Of a DNA stretch of 64,000 nt, positions 36,797-44,486 are shown one piece after another; the first letter of the stretch is position 1, and each line of letters opens with the position of its first letter. The stretch is from Saprospiraceae bacterium (lineage in GTDB: Bacteria > Bacteroidota > Bacteroidia > Chitinophagales > Saprospiraceae): contig JADKBS010000010.1 in the NCBI GenBank assembly GCA_016714985.1, positions 62,001 through 126,000 of the forward strand, given 5' to 3'. The notes under the pieces were generated by a model that made no database searches, had not been told where the DNA came from, and saw only the letters and a list, made by a program, of their open reading frames with translations. A program made the position numbers and the translations under genes.

Positions 36797-38698
36797 CTAC
36801 AATCTCCCCAACCCCTCCCTCGCCTGTCCATTCCCCGGATTCAACCGCAGCACCCGTTCCAGCAACCCCTTCGCTTCCGCCTTCTTCCCTTGAAAATTAA
36901 GCACCGCCGCCTTGTTCACCAACGCCTGCTCATAGTCGGGGTCGAGGGCGAGGGCTTGGTCGTAGCGGCGGAGGGCTTCGGGCAGGTTGTTCGTCAGGGC
37001 ATGGGCGAAGCCTAGGTTCAGCAGGGCTACAGGGCGCTTGGCGTTCTCCCGTAGCAGGATTTCCAACAGCTTTTTGGCTTCGGCAATGCGCTTGAGGGCG
37101 ATGAGCGTCCCTGCTTTTTTCTCCTGAAAATCAAGGTGTTGAGGGTAAACAGCCAGTGCTTGGTCGAAGTGGCGAAGGGCGCTTTCATAATCACCAGTGT
37201 TGTAATGCGCCTCAGCGATGTGGTAGGCCGTCCAGCCATTCTTTGGAATCGACTCCAACTGTATCGCCGCAGCCAAAATCCCTTTCCAGTCCTGTTTCAA
37301 AAACAGCAAGTGGATGCGCACGGGCAGCAGTTCCGTCGCCTTCGCTTTTGATTGATTGAGGTAAAACGCCGCACTGTCTAGCATCACGGGCGTTTGGATG
37401 TATTTGTCGTGCATGGCGAGGTAGCCCCTTGCCATTTCCAACAGCGAGGGGTTGGGCTTGGTCAGGTTCTGGATGCCGAGGAACGCCTTTTTTTGCGGAG
37501 CAACTGCCACCGTTTTTGCCGAAGTCAAGCCAATGCGGTGGTCGGTGATGCGGACGTGCGGAATGTCCACGCTGCCAGACTTGGGCATGTGACATACCAC
37601 GCAATTATCTGATTTTGAGGCCCTTATGGCGGGATTTTCCGTACAGGCCTCCGTTTTATGGCATTTCAAACAAGCGTTGTTGTACTGGCTGGCCGGGGTG
37701 ATTTCCACGCTGCGGTGCGGCTGGTGGCAGGTGATACAGCTCAGTTCCTCCGACTTTGCGAAGCACTCGCTCATGCGCAGTCTGTCCGCCTGTGAGGCCA
37801 TGATGAAGCGCTCATGGGAGTCGGTGTAGCGGGGCAGATAGACGTTCAGCACCTCGCTGAGTTGCATGCCCGGCTTGAAATCGTAGAAGGTCTTGCCCTC
37901 GTTCAGCACGGCCACGCCTTGTAGGTGGCAGCGTTGGCAGAGGTCCATTTGGAGGTCACGGGGCATGCGGCGGGGGTTCACGATGGAGTAGTCGGCCTGC
38001 TTCGAGGTGTCAACGATGATTCCTTTCAGCTTTTCCTCTACGTGCAGCTTGCCGGGGCCATGGCAGCGCTCGCATTCGATGCCCGTGGGCATGTGGGAGA
38101 AGCGGTTGAGGGAGCCGGGCACCTGTTCTGGCAGGTGGTTGTGGCAGGTGATGCACTCGTCGGTGAGCCAACGCCCGAAGCGGCTGTTGTTTTCCCGAAA
38201 ACCGGGTGCCATGTCCCATCGCTGTTCCTGCGTGTACCAGGTGATAGGTGCTTGATAAATGTACCCGTTTTCGTTGATAATGTGCGAGTTGGTATGCTGC
38301 CCGCTGCCTACGATATAGCTGATTTTTTCCAGTCGTTTGTGCGTGGTGTCGCCGTTTTCGAGGCGGTATTCGAGGACGTACATCACCGAATCCCTGAAAA
38401 AAGGATGGTAGTAGAAATTGCGAAGCGAATCATAAACGACGGCTTGCGGGCCGAATTTGGCGGCTGTTTTTTGCAGGGTGGCGAGGTCGAAGGAACGCCC
38501 CATGCCCGTGTGCTGAAAGGTTTCGTGGACATTGGTGTGGCAGGAGGCGCAGGTGGCCATGCCCACATAGGCCACGCTGTCCCGGATGTTGCGGAAGGGG
38601 CTTTCGGTAGTGCTGCTGCCCGTTTTTTTACAAAAAGAGAAAAGCCAGGCGAGGAGCAGGGCGAGGAAGATTGAGGAAGCAAGTCGGGTAAATTTCAT
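36797..38698 (-). CDS. Multihaem cytochrome c - TPR fusion protein
   Basis: 633 residues from the ATG at 38698 (MKFTRLASSIFLALLLAWLF). A signal or anchor is followed by seven CxxCH haem sites: CASCH, CITCH, CERCH, CQRCH, CITCH, CLKCH and CVVCH. Their arrangement resembles the NrfA/cytochrome c554-like electron-transfer fold. From about residue 430 come four or five TPR units (AYHIAEAHYNTGDYESALRH, ALLNLGFAHALTNNLPEALR). A periplasmic or surface redox protein with a protein-docking tail; its electron partner cannot be told. Confidence 0.9.
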   Translation of the reverse strand: MKFTRLASSIFLALLLAWLFSFCKKTGSSTTESPFRNIRDSVAYVGMATCASCHTNVHETFQHTGMGRSFDLATLQKTAAKFGPQAVVYDSLRNFYYHPFFRDSVMYVLEYRLENGDTTHKRLEKISYIVGSGQHTNSHIINENGYIYQAPITWYTQEQRWDMAPGFRENNSRFGRWLTDECITCHNHLPEQVPGSLNRFSHMPTGIECERCHGPGKLHVEEKLKGIIVDTSKQADYSIVNPRRMPRDLQMDLCQRCHLQGVAVLNEGKTFYDFKPGMQLSEVLNVYLPRYTDSHERFIMASQADRLRMSECFAKSEELSCITCHQPHRSVEITPASQYNNACLKCHKTEACTENPAIRASKSDNCVVCHMPKSGSVDIPHVRITDHRIGLTSAKTVAVAPQKKAFLGIQNLTKPNPSLLEMARGYLAMHDKYIQTPVMLDSAAFYLNQSKAKATELLPVRIHLLFLKQDWKGILAAAIQLESIPKNGWTAYHIAEAHYNTGDYESALRHFDQALAVYPQHLDFQEKKAGTLIALKRIAEAKKLLEILLRENAKRPVALLNLGFAHALTNNLPEALRRYDQALALDPDYEQALVNKAAVLNFQGKKAEAKGLLERVLRLNPGNGQAREGLGRL

Positions 38699-38748
38699 GG
38701 ATAACAGGTCGGGCAAAAGCAGCTTGGACTGTTCTAGTACTTCAATAA

Positions 38749-38997
38749 TTAATATGCTATCAGTTTTCTAATCGCTGCCTCGTGAGAAACGATGTTTTTG
38801 CCAGCTTTGGCATCAGCCATAGCCTTTTCCAACCTAGATTGCTGCTGCGGGGTAAGCTCGTCCCACCAGTCGGCTTCTTCTTTTTGGGCTTTGCCCAAAA
38901 GCTCTAATACTAATTCCCGTACTTTGAGCAATGTCTGCGGGTCTTCCACGCTCCATAGCAGGTCGAAAAGGCTGCCTTTTATTTCTAAGGTATTCAT
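38749..38997 (-). CDS. Small antitoxin-like protein
   Basis: 82 residues: a hydrophobic N-terminal helix region (SLFDLLWSVEDPQTLLKVRE), a Trp-rich centre (EADWWDELTPQQQSRLEKAM) and the ending VSHEEA-like VSHEAAIRKLIAY. That last pattern is common in antitoxin-like addiction-module proteins of Bacteroidota. No toxin gene adjoins it, so it would be an orphan or partnered elsewhere. Confidence 0.6.
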   Translation of the reverse strand: MNTLEIKGSLFDLLWSVEDPQTLLKVRELVLELLGKAQKEEADWWDELTPQQQSRLEKAMADAKAGKNIVSHEAAIRKLIAY

Positions 38998-39186
38998 AAT
39001 CTAAGGTATTATTTCGTGATTGACAAAGCAAATTTAGGTGATTAGCATGTAAGATTTGTAAGTTAAATTTCAGCAAATGCAGCTATACCTGGTAGGTTTC
39101 GATGGTTTTTAGGTTGGATTTTGAGGGGGTAAGTCCCCTTGTCCGCTTCCATCTCCCTCGTTTCACCATCAAAACAGGTTCTCAAC

Positions 39187-39909
39187 ATGAAGGCATTTCA
39201 TCGCTCCGTTTTATTCCTCGCAATCCTTCTCGTCGGCTGTTCCCGCAGTGCCATTTACAGCCCGTCACTACTGCTAGGCAAGTCACCACTAAAGGCAAAG
39301 GAAGTTGATTTTCAAGGGAATATCGAACTGATGCCAGAGGCAAGGCCTCAAGCACTTGGCGGAAAGCAGACAACCGTTGGGGTCGTTGGGCAGTTTGGCT
39401 ACGGGTTCGGCGAGCGGTTCGGCATGAGCCTGAAAGCCTGGTATGACATCGAGCACCGAGAGGATAGGCTACGGTCAGGTTATTCGCTTTGTGCCCAATT
39501 TGTGAAAGAGAAGGCCCCAAACAGTCGGCTCATTTTTATTCCAAAAATAGGCATCACGTTATGGCTTGAAGAAGTCAACGGCTATGGTGCCAGTACGGCT
39601 GTGGTCTATCATCAAACGATAGGAGACAAAATCGGGTGTTATGGCGGGCTTGAGCTTGCTTGGGGCACGAATGAGTTTTTCAAAGAGAATAGTCCAGCCC
39701 TCCAAAAGGAGGTTCTGCCGATGGGGTTTGCAGCCTTGGCGCACTTGGGTGTTGCGGGCGAGTTGCTCGGAAGATTCAGGGTAAATGCCGAACTTACACC
39801 TGTTTATCAGTTCAATTATTTCGATGATAATCAACAGTTTATGGTTTCACCGACCATCGGGGTGGGTTATGCGATAAACCCAAAAGGAAAACCTAAGCAA
39901 GCAGATTAA
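39187..39909 (+). CDS. Lipoprotein with outer-membrane-barrel-like body
   Basis: 240 residues from the ATG at 39187 (MKAFHRSVLFLAILLVGCSR), a textbook lipobox (LVGC). The mature part alternates in beta-strand fashion with many glycines and aromatics (VVGQFGYGFGERFGMSLKAW, FMVSPTIGVGYAINP), like small eight-stranded barrel proteins. Probably outer-membrane associated. Function unknown. Confidence 0.7.
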   Translation: MKAFHRSVLFLAILLVGCSRSAIYSPSLLLGKSPLKAKEVDFQGNIELMPEARPQALGGKQTTVGVVGQFGYGFGERFGMSLKAWYDIEHREDRLRSGYSLCAQFVKEKAPNSRLIFIPKIGITLWLEEVNGYGASTAVVYHQTIGDKIGCYGGLELAWGTNEFFKENSPALQKEVLPMGFAALAHLGVAGELLGRFRVNAELTPVYQFNYFDDNQQFMVSPTIGVGYAINPKGKPKQAD

Positions 39910-39920
39910 CAAAACCCGCC

Positions 39921-39928
39921 CTACCTTT
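39921..39928 (+). promoter_or_regulatory. Putative -7 element
   Basis: TACCTTTG (TAnnTTTG consensus) 27 bases before the saccharopine dehydrogenase ATG. No clear -33 box. Confidence 0.35.
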
Positions 39929-39954
39929 GCCGCTTCGCAAAACCCACTTACAAT

Positions 39955-41009
39955 ATGAGCAAAATAATCGTCCTCGGCGCCGGTCTCGTAGGCAGCGCCA
40001 TCGCCATTGACCTCAAAAAACAGCACGACGTCACCAGCGCCGACGCCAGTGCCGAATCGCTGAAAAAGCCCGCCGCTGCTGGCATCCCGACCATCCAGGC
40101 CGACCTTTCCAATGCGGAAAAGTTGAAAGAAACAATCAAGGATTTCGACCTCGTCATCGGTGCATTGCCGGGCTTCTTGGGCTACAATGCCCTCAAAACC
40201 TGCATCGAAGCGGGCAAGAACGTGGTGGACATCTCGTTCTTCCCCGAAGACGCCTTCGGCCTCGACGAACTGGCCAAACAGCACAACGTCACCGCCGTGG
40301 TGGACTGCGGCGTGGCGCCCGGCATGGGAAATATCATCTTTGGGCACCATCATAAACACCAGAAAATCAACAGTTTCCGTTGCCTCGTGGGTGGGTTGCC
40401 GCAGGTGCGGCAATGGCCTTGGGAGTACCGGGCGGTCTTCTCCCCAATTGACGTAATTGAGGAGTACATCCGACCCGCACGATACGTGGAGGGCGGCAGG
40501 CTCGTGACCCGTGAGGCGCTTTCCGACCCAGAACTGATTGATTTCCAAGGTGTCGGCACCCTCGAAGCCTTCAACACCGACGGCCTGCGCTCGCTCATCC
40601 ACACCATGCCCGATGTGCCGGACATGATTGAAAAGACCCTGCGCTACCCCGGCTGCATCGAGTACCTGCGGGTGCTGCGGGCAGGCGGCTTTTTCAGCTA
40701 CGACGAAGTGGAGGTGAAGGGCCAGCGCATCCGCCCCGTTGACCTCACGGCCCGGCTGCTCTTCCCCCAATGGAAACTGGCCCCCGGCGAGGGCGATTTC
40801 ACCATCATGCGCATCAGCCTCGGCGACCGACGAGGCAACATCACCTACGACCTCCTCGACCGATACGACCCTGCCACGGACACCATCAGCATGGCCCGCA
40901 CGACGGGCTATACTTGCACGGCGGTGGCCAACCCGGCGAAGTGGAGGGGGCGTTGGAGTTTGTGCTCCAGTATTTAGCGGAAAGGGGGGTTGTGTACCAA
41001 AAAAAATAG
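39955..41009 (+). pseudogene. Saccharopine dehydrogenase-family protein, frame break near the 3' end
   Basis: The N-terminus is a Rossmann fold (KIIVLGAGLVGSAIAIDL), then GALPGFLGYNALKTCIEAGK, DCGVAPGMGNIIFG and the C-terminal MARTTGYTCTAVAN. The frame from 39955 stops at 40977 (WRGRWSLCSSI). A one-base gain near 40930-40935 would lead into GEVEGALEFVLQYLAERGVV and a stop at 41009. About 15-20 residues normally between TGYT and this tail also seem to be missing. The family reduces or oxidises lysine-pathway intermediates with NAD(P). A PIN-toxin module and a second, decayed copy of the tail follow. Confidence 0.82.
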
Positions 41010-41062
41010 GGCATGAATTTTTTCGTGGAAAAATGTAGTTTTGTAAGGTAAAAATCACCGCC

Positions 41063-41335
41063 ATGTTTGAAGTTACGATTCGTACCGATAACCAGGCTGC
41101 TTTGGAGCAGTTGTTAGAGTTTATGAAGGGGCTGAACCTACAAATTGTCAAGCCTTCCATGACAAAGACTACAAAGAAGGCAAAGACCATCAAAGTCATG
41201 GCAGCCAATGAGGTAACTGTTCCTGAGCCAAGTGAAGGCAACCCCAAGTCTGGGTTTGGTTGCCTAAAGGGCATGATTCATCTTGCGCCGGATTGGGACG
41301 AACCATTGGAGGATTTTAAAGAATACATGTACTAA
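41063..41335 (+). CDS. Antitoxin of a PIN-toxin pair
   Basis: 90 residues. The centre is basic (MTKTTKKAKTIKV). The C-terminus (GCLKGMIHLAPDWDEPLEDF) is the usual toxin-binding tail of DUF2281/VapB-like antitoxins. Its stop overlaps the start of the toxin gene (TAATG), the standard coupled layout. Confidence 0.85.
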   Translation: MFEVTIRTDNQAALEQLLEFMKGLNLQIVKPSMTKTTKKAKTIKVMAANEVTVPEPSEGNPKSGFGCLKGMIHLAPDWDEPLEDFKEYMY

Positions 41336-41718
41336 TGAGATTACTCCTCGATTCCCACGCACTGATTTGGTACTTGAAGGGCGATACAAGCCTATCTGAT
41401 GCTGCTCGAACAACTATGGAAGATAGTGAAAACCTTCGATATGTTAGCGCTGCCTCATTTTGGGAAATTGCCATTAAGGTCTCACTTGGGAAAATCCAAC
41501 TTGACTACCCGTTCCCAGCATTGAAAAAATTGGGAATGGATTTAGGTTTTCGAATTCTTCCGATTGAGTTTGAACACACGATTCAAGTCGCTGCTTTGCC
41601 CATGCACCACCGTGACCCCTTCGACCGGATGCTCGTCGCACAGGCATTGACCGAAAACCTGGTGGTTGTTACCAAAGACCCGAACTTTCCGCTTTACGGG
41701 GTGGAGGTGGTGTGGTGA
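41335..41718 (+). CDS. PIN-domain toxin (VapC-like)
   Basis: 127 residues. The metal-binding acidic residues of PIN RNases are visible: LLLDSHALIWYL (Asp near 6), AASFWEIAIKVSLGKI (Glu near 43), HHRDPFDRMLVAQAL (Asp near 93/96) and VTKDPNF (Asp). VapC toxins cut tRNA or rRNA when freed from their antitoxin. It forms a two-gene module with the preceding gene. Confidence 0.92.
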   Translation: MRLLLDSHALIWYLKGDTSLSDAARTTMEDSENLRYVSAASFWEIAIKVSLGKIQLDYPFPALKKLGMDLGFRILPIEFEHTIQVAALPMHHRDPFDRMLVAQALTENLVVVTKDPNFPLYGVEVVW

Positions 41719-41736
41719 TTAAATCTTTCTGTTTTC

Positions 41737-41800
41737 AAATGGAGGGGGCGTTGGAATTTGTTTTGGGGTATTTAGGGAGCGAGGAGTTGTGCTCCAAAAG
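41737..41800 (+). repeat. Second, decayed copy of the saccharopine dehydrogenase tail
   Basis: About 60 bases resemble 40939-41001 (shared TGGAGGGGGCGTTGGA, then TTTGT, TATTTAG, GTTGTG). Translated: MEGALEFVLGYLGSEELCSK against VEGALEFVLQYLAERGVVYQ. The toxin-antitoxin module lies exactly between the two copies. Confidence 0.65.
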
Positions 41801-41863
41801 AATTAATATCATAAGCGGACGGGGCATTACAGCCCTCGTCCACTTAACTATCTGAATTGATAA

Positions 41864-42028
41864 TCAATCAAATAACTCACCTCCCAAAAACTCATCAAGC
41901 CTTTTTATTAAATCTTTCAAATAAGGCCACAATTTTAGTGTGATATTAACAAGGTTGGTTGTCAATTGAATGACATTCAAATTTCGCTTGAACCAGTTTT
42001 TCTGCTTTGGTTTCTTGGTTTTAACCAT
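41864..42028 (-). CDS. Possible 54-residue basic amphipathic protein
   Basis: ATG at 42028, stop at 41864. The sequence begins MVKTKKPKQKNWFKRNLNVI and continues with an amphipathic helix (NITLKLWPYLKDLIKRLDEF). It is the only protein-like frame in the 470-base gap after the toxin gene. A basic head plus a hydrophobic helix could be a membrane-active small peptide, but there is no family evidence. A hairpin (GGACG...CGTCC, 41816-41843) follows its stop. Confidence 0.35.
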   Translation of the reverse strand: MVKTKKPKQKNWFKRNLNVIQLTTNLVNITLKLWPYLKDLIKRLDEFLGGELFD

Positions 42029-42188
42029 TTACTATGAATTTATTTTATTCTTATGAATAGTTTCAATTTGAAAACCCATCATTAAGAATAAAAAATTAGA
42101 TAATAAGCCAAAAATGCAATAGTCCAGTTTGCGACTTGTTGCCCGAAACGTCTTATTGAAATAAAACTCAAACTAGTCGGTTAACTTC

Positions 42189-42692
42189 ATGAAAAAATCA
42201 GGTATAATACTTCTCGCCACCCTCCTCCTCGGCTTCCTCCTCCCCCAATCCCTCACCATCCCCGTCTCCGGCGCCACCGCCAAGGACTACAACCCCGACT
42301 CCTTCTGGTACTACCCCTGGGGCAAGTCCGTCACCCACAAAGGCGTGGACATTTTTGCGAAGAAAGGAACCCCGGTCGTGGCGGCTACCAGCGGCCTCGT
42401 CGTGCGCTGCGGGAATATCCCGATGGGCGGCAACATCGTCCTCGTGCTCGGCCCCAAGTGGCGCTTCCACTACTACGCCCATTTGCAAAGCATCAAAACG
42501 GGCGCATTTTCATTTGTAAAAAAAGGCGAAGCCATCGGCACGTTGGGCGATACGGGCAATGCTGTGGGGAAGCCGCCGCACCTGCACTACGCCATCGTGA
42601 CGGCCCTACCCTACCCTTGGCGCTGGGACGATGACAGGCAGGGATGGAAGAAGATGTTTTACCTAAACCCGATAGATTTTTTGAAGCGATGA
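42189..42692 (+). CDS. M23-family metallopeptidase
   Basis: 167 residues: a signal peptide or N-terminal anchor (MKKSGIILLATLLLGFLLPQ), then a LytM/M23 domain with the zinc ligands HKGVDIFA (HxxxD) and HLHYAIV (HxH), plus GGNIVLVLGPKWRFHYYAHL. M23 enzymes cut peptidoglycan cross-bridges or other glycine-rich peptides. The protein is a bare catalytic domain without LysM or coiled coil. Probably periplasmic. Confidence 0.9.
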   Translation: MKKSGIILLATLLLGFLLPQSLTIPVSGATAKDYNPDSFWYYPWGKSVTHKGVDIFAKKGTPVVAATSGLVVRCGNIPMGGNIVLVLGPKWRFHYYAHLQSIKTGAFSFVKKGEAIGTLGDTGNAVGKPPHLHYAIVTALPYPWRWDDDRQGWKKMFYLNPIDFLKR

Positions 42693-43070
42693 AACAGGTG
42701 AAACATTTTGAAGTTTTTTGCTTCATCGCTATGTCAGCAAAGGTTGATTTCAAGAGCAGATTGGATTGAAATTTTCAAACCCAATTGCTTACCAAAAGGG
42801 CTGCCCCCCTAAATTTTCTTCCCGTGCCCGTGTTTCTTTTATTTCCTCCTCTCATTATTTAATCGTCTCCCACACGCCAAAAACAAATGATAAAACGCTG
42901 GAAGGTAGGGGAACGCCAACCATTTAGTGTCCATCAAACGTTAAACTTCTGTACATCCCATCTTGATTGAATCTTTCCAAAGTTTATTAATGCTCGCAAT
43001 GCCTACCGAATAGAACCAACAAGCAAGCTGTTGTTGAACGACCTATTTCATTGATTAAAAACTATGCGTT
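42693..43070. other. Intergenic region
   Basis: 378 bases between two plus-strand genes. No protein-like frame, hairpin with T-run or repeat that I can see; it probably holds the promoter of the next gene. Confidence 0.45.
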
Positions 43071-44240
43071 ATGAAAAAAGCTGCTGCACTACTCATGATG
43101 CCTGCTTGGCTATTGTTTGCCGTTCCGGCAAATGCAGGCACTGCCACCGACACCTTGGCCTTTGGACGGATTCTGGTTGACTTTCAAGTGGAATCAAACT
43201 TGGCCATACGGTGGTATGAAAAAAAAGCCACTGAACTGAAACTGCAGATGGAAGCCGTGAACCGAACCTTGGAGGCCAAGGCAGGCCGACAAAACGCACG
43301 GCGAACCCAGAAGGTGCTGCTGGAAAAACTGCGGCTCATGGAACAACTCGACCTGCTGGAGTCGCAGTCCGACATGACCCAGCTGAAAATCCGCTACCGA
43401 AAAGGGATTGACCTTATTCGGGTGATTTACGAGAAGATACTGGGCCTCGACCACCATTTCACCGGGTTGCACACCTTCCAGTACATCAGCAGCCTGTCCA
43501 ATCCTCATACCTACCCCGAATTTGCCAAGGCCAAGGAGACCATCGAGCAGAACCAAAACCGCCGCTATTCCATGCGCTTGCCTGCCCTGCTGGACTCCAA
43601 CCCGCTGGTTTCCGGCACCTTCACCTTGGTCTCCATGTTGCTGGGCGAAAATGGCCAGAAGGCAAAAGAGGAGGAAGTGGAAAAGATTGCCTGCATACTT
43701 GATTTCACGGTGCGCATGAACGGTGAACTGAACACCATCCGCAACGAGACCGAGTTCCTGAAAAACGCCAACCAGCAACTCAAAGAGGATTGCCAGCGGC
43801 TTTTTGCGGAGTATGCAAAGGCGGCAGGCTATTTTGTCTCTTTGGAGGAGTGCCGCAAAAACGATGACTGGGAAACCCTGCTCACAAAGCTGGAAGAAAA
43901 GATGGAAGCCATCGAAAACGGCTTGGTCAGTGACGAAGGCCCACTGCTTTCGTTGAGCCGGGAACTGGTGAACATCGAATTCGCCACGCAACGGGTGGCC
44001 GATTTTATTGCGAGTTACTCCGGCTTCATTGGCCAAGGCCAACAGTACTATCAAAAATTCGATGGCATCATGTCGGCCTACCAGCACGAACAAACTTGCC
44101 GCTCCCAATTGCCTCGTAGTTTTGACGACCTAAAGCAGGACATTGCCGCTACCATTGACAAGTTCCAGAACACGTATGCCTTGCCCGAAATACAAGGCTC
44201 AAGGTTGAAAGACCTGATGTACGGGACTTTATCCGATTGA
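43071..44240 (+). CDS. Secreted coiled-coil protein of unknown function
   Basis: 389 residues with a signal peptide (MKKAAALLMMPAWLLFAVPANA). Most of the rest is helical with long charged stretches (KVLLEKLRLMEQLDLLESQS, LNTIRNETEFLKNANQQLKE), so a coiled-coil bundle is expected. One cysteine-containing segment (SLEECRKNDDWETLL) stands out. No family recognised. A MITE is inserted 12 bases after its stop. Confidence 0.75.
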   Translation: MKKAAALLMMPAWLLFAVPANAGTATDTLAFGRILVDFQVESNLAIRWYEKKATELKLQMEAVNRTLEAKAGRQNARRTQKVLLEKLRLMEQLDLLESQSDMTQLKIRYRKGIDLIRVIYEKILGLDHHFTGLHTFQYISSLSNPHTYPEFAKAKETIEQNQNRRYSMRLPALLDSNPLVSGTFTLVSMLLGENGQKAKEEEVEKIACILDFTVRMNGELNTIRNETEFLKNANQQLKEDCQRLFAEYAKAAGYFVSLEECRKNDDWETLLTKLEEKMEAIENGLVSDEGPLLSLSRELVNIEFATQRVADFIASYSGFIGQGQQYYQKFDGIMSAYQHEQTCRSQLPRSFDDLKQDIAATIDKFQNTYALPEIQGSRLKDLMYGTLSD

Positions 44241-44251
44241 TATGATTTGAT

Positions 44252-44383
44252 GCAACTGCTTAGCAGGGGGTGTTTTTTGGGGGAAAATTTTCAATTTTCC
44301 CCCAAAAAACACCCCAAAATGTGGGAGGAGAGAGAAAAAATGAAATTTTTTCTCTCTCCTCCCACACCCTCCTAAGCAGTTGC
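44252..44383 (+). mobile_element. MITE copy 3 (two-hairpin element)
   Basis: 132 bp, ends GCAACTGCTTAG and CTAAGCAGTTGC (perfect complements for 10 or more bases). It contains a GGGTGTTTTTTGGGGGAAAA hairpin and a perfect 20-bp GTGGGAGGAGAGAGAAAAAA hairpin. The flanks are a perfect 8-bp direct repeat, GATTTGAT (44244-44251 and 44384-44391). This is the best-preserved copy. Confidence 0.92.
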
Positions 44384-44486
44384 GATTTGATAAATAATTG
44401 GCAAACAGGTAGTTTAATATTGCTAGGAAATAATAGTGAATTAGGTTTGGTGGTGAATTAAGGAATAAACCACCAAACCTTTCAGT

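Noticed and set aside
38749..38997. Complete toxin-antitoxin pair at the small antitoxin-like gene
   Set aside because: No toxin-like frame adjoins it on either side; only an orphan antitoxin-like gene can be supported.
39847..41274. 475-codon minus-strand frame over the saccharopine dehydrogenase
   Set aside because: It is a shadow of a GC-rich coding strand; the plus strand shows a Rossmann motif and family blocks, the minus frame shows none.
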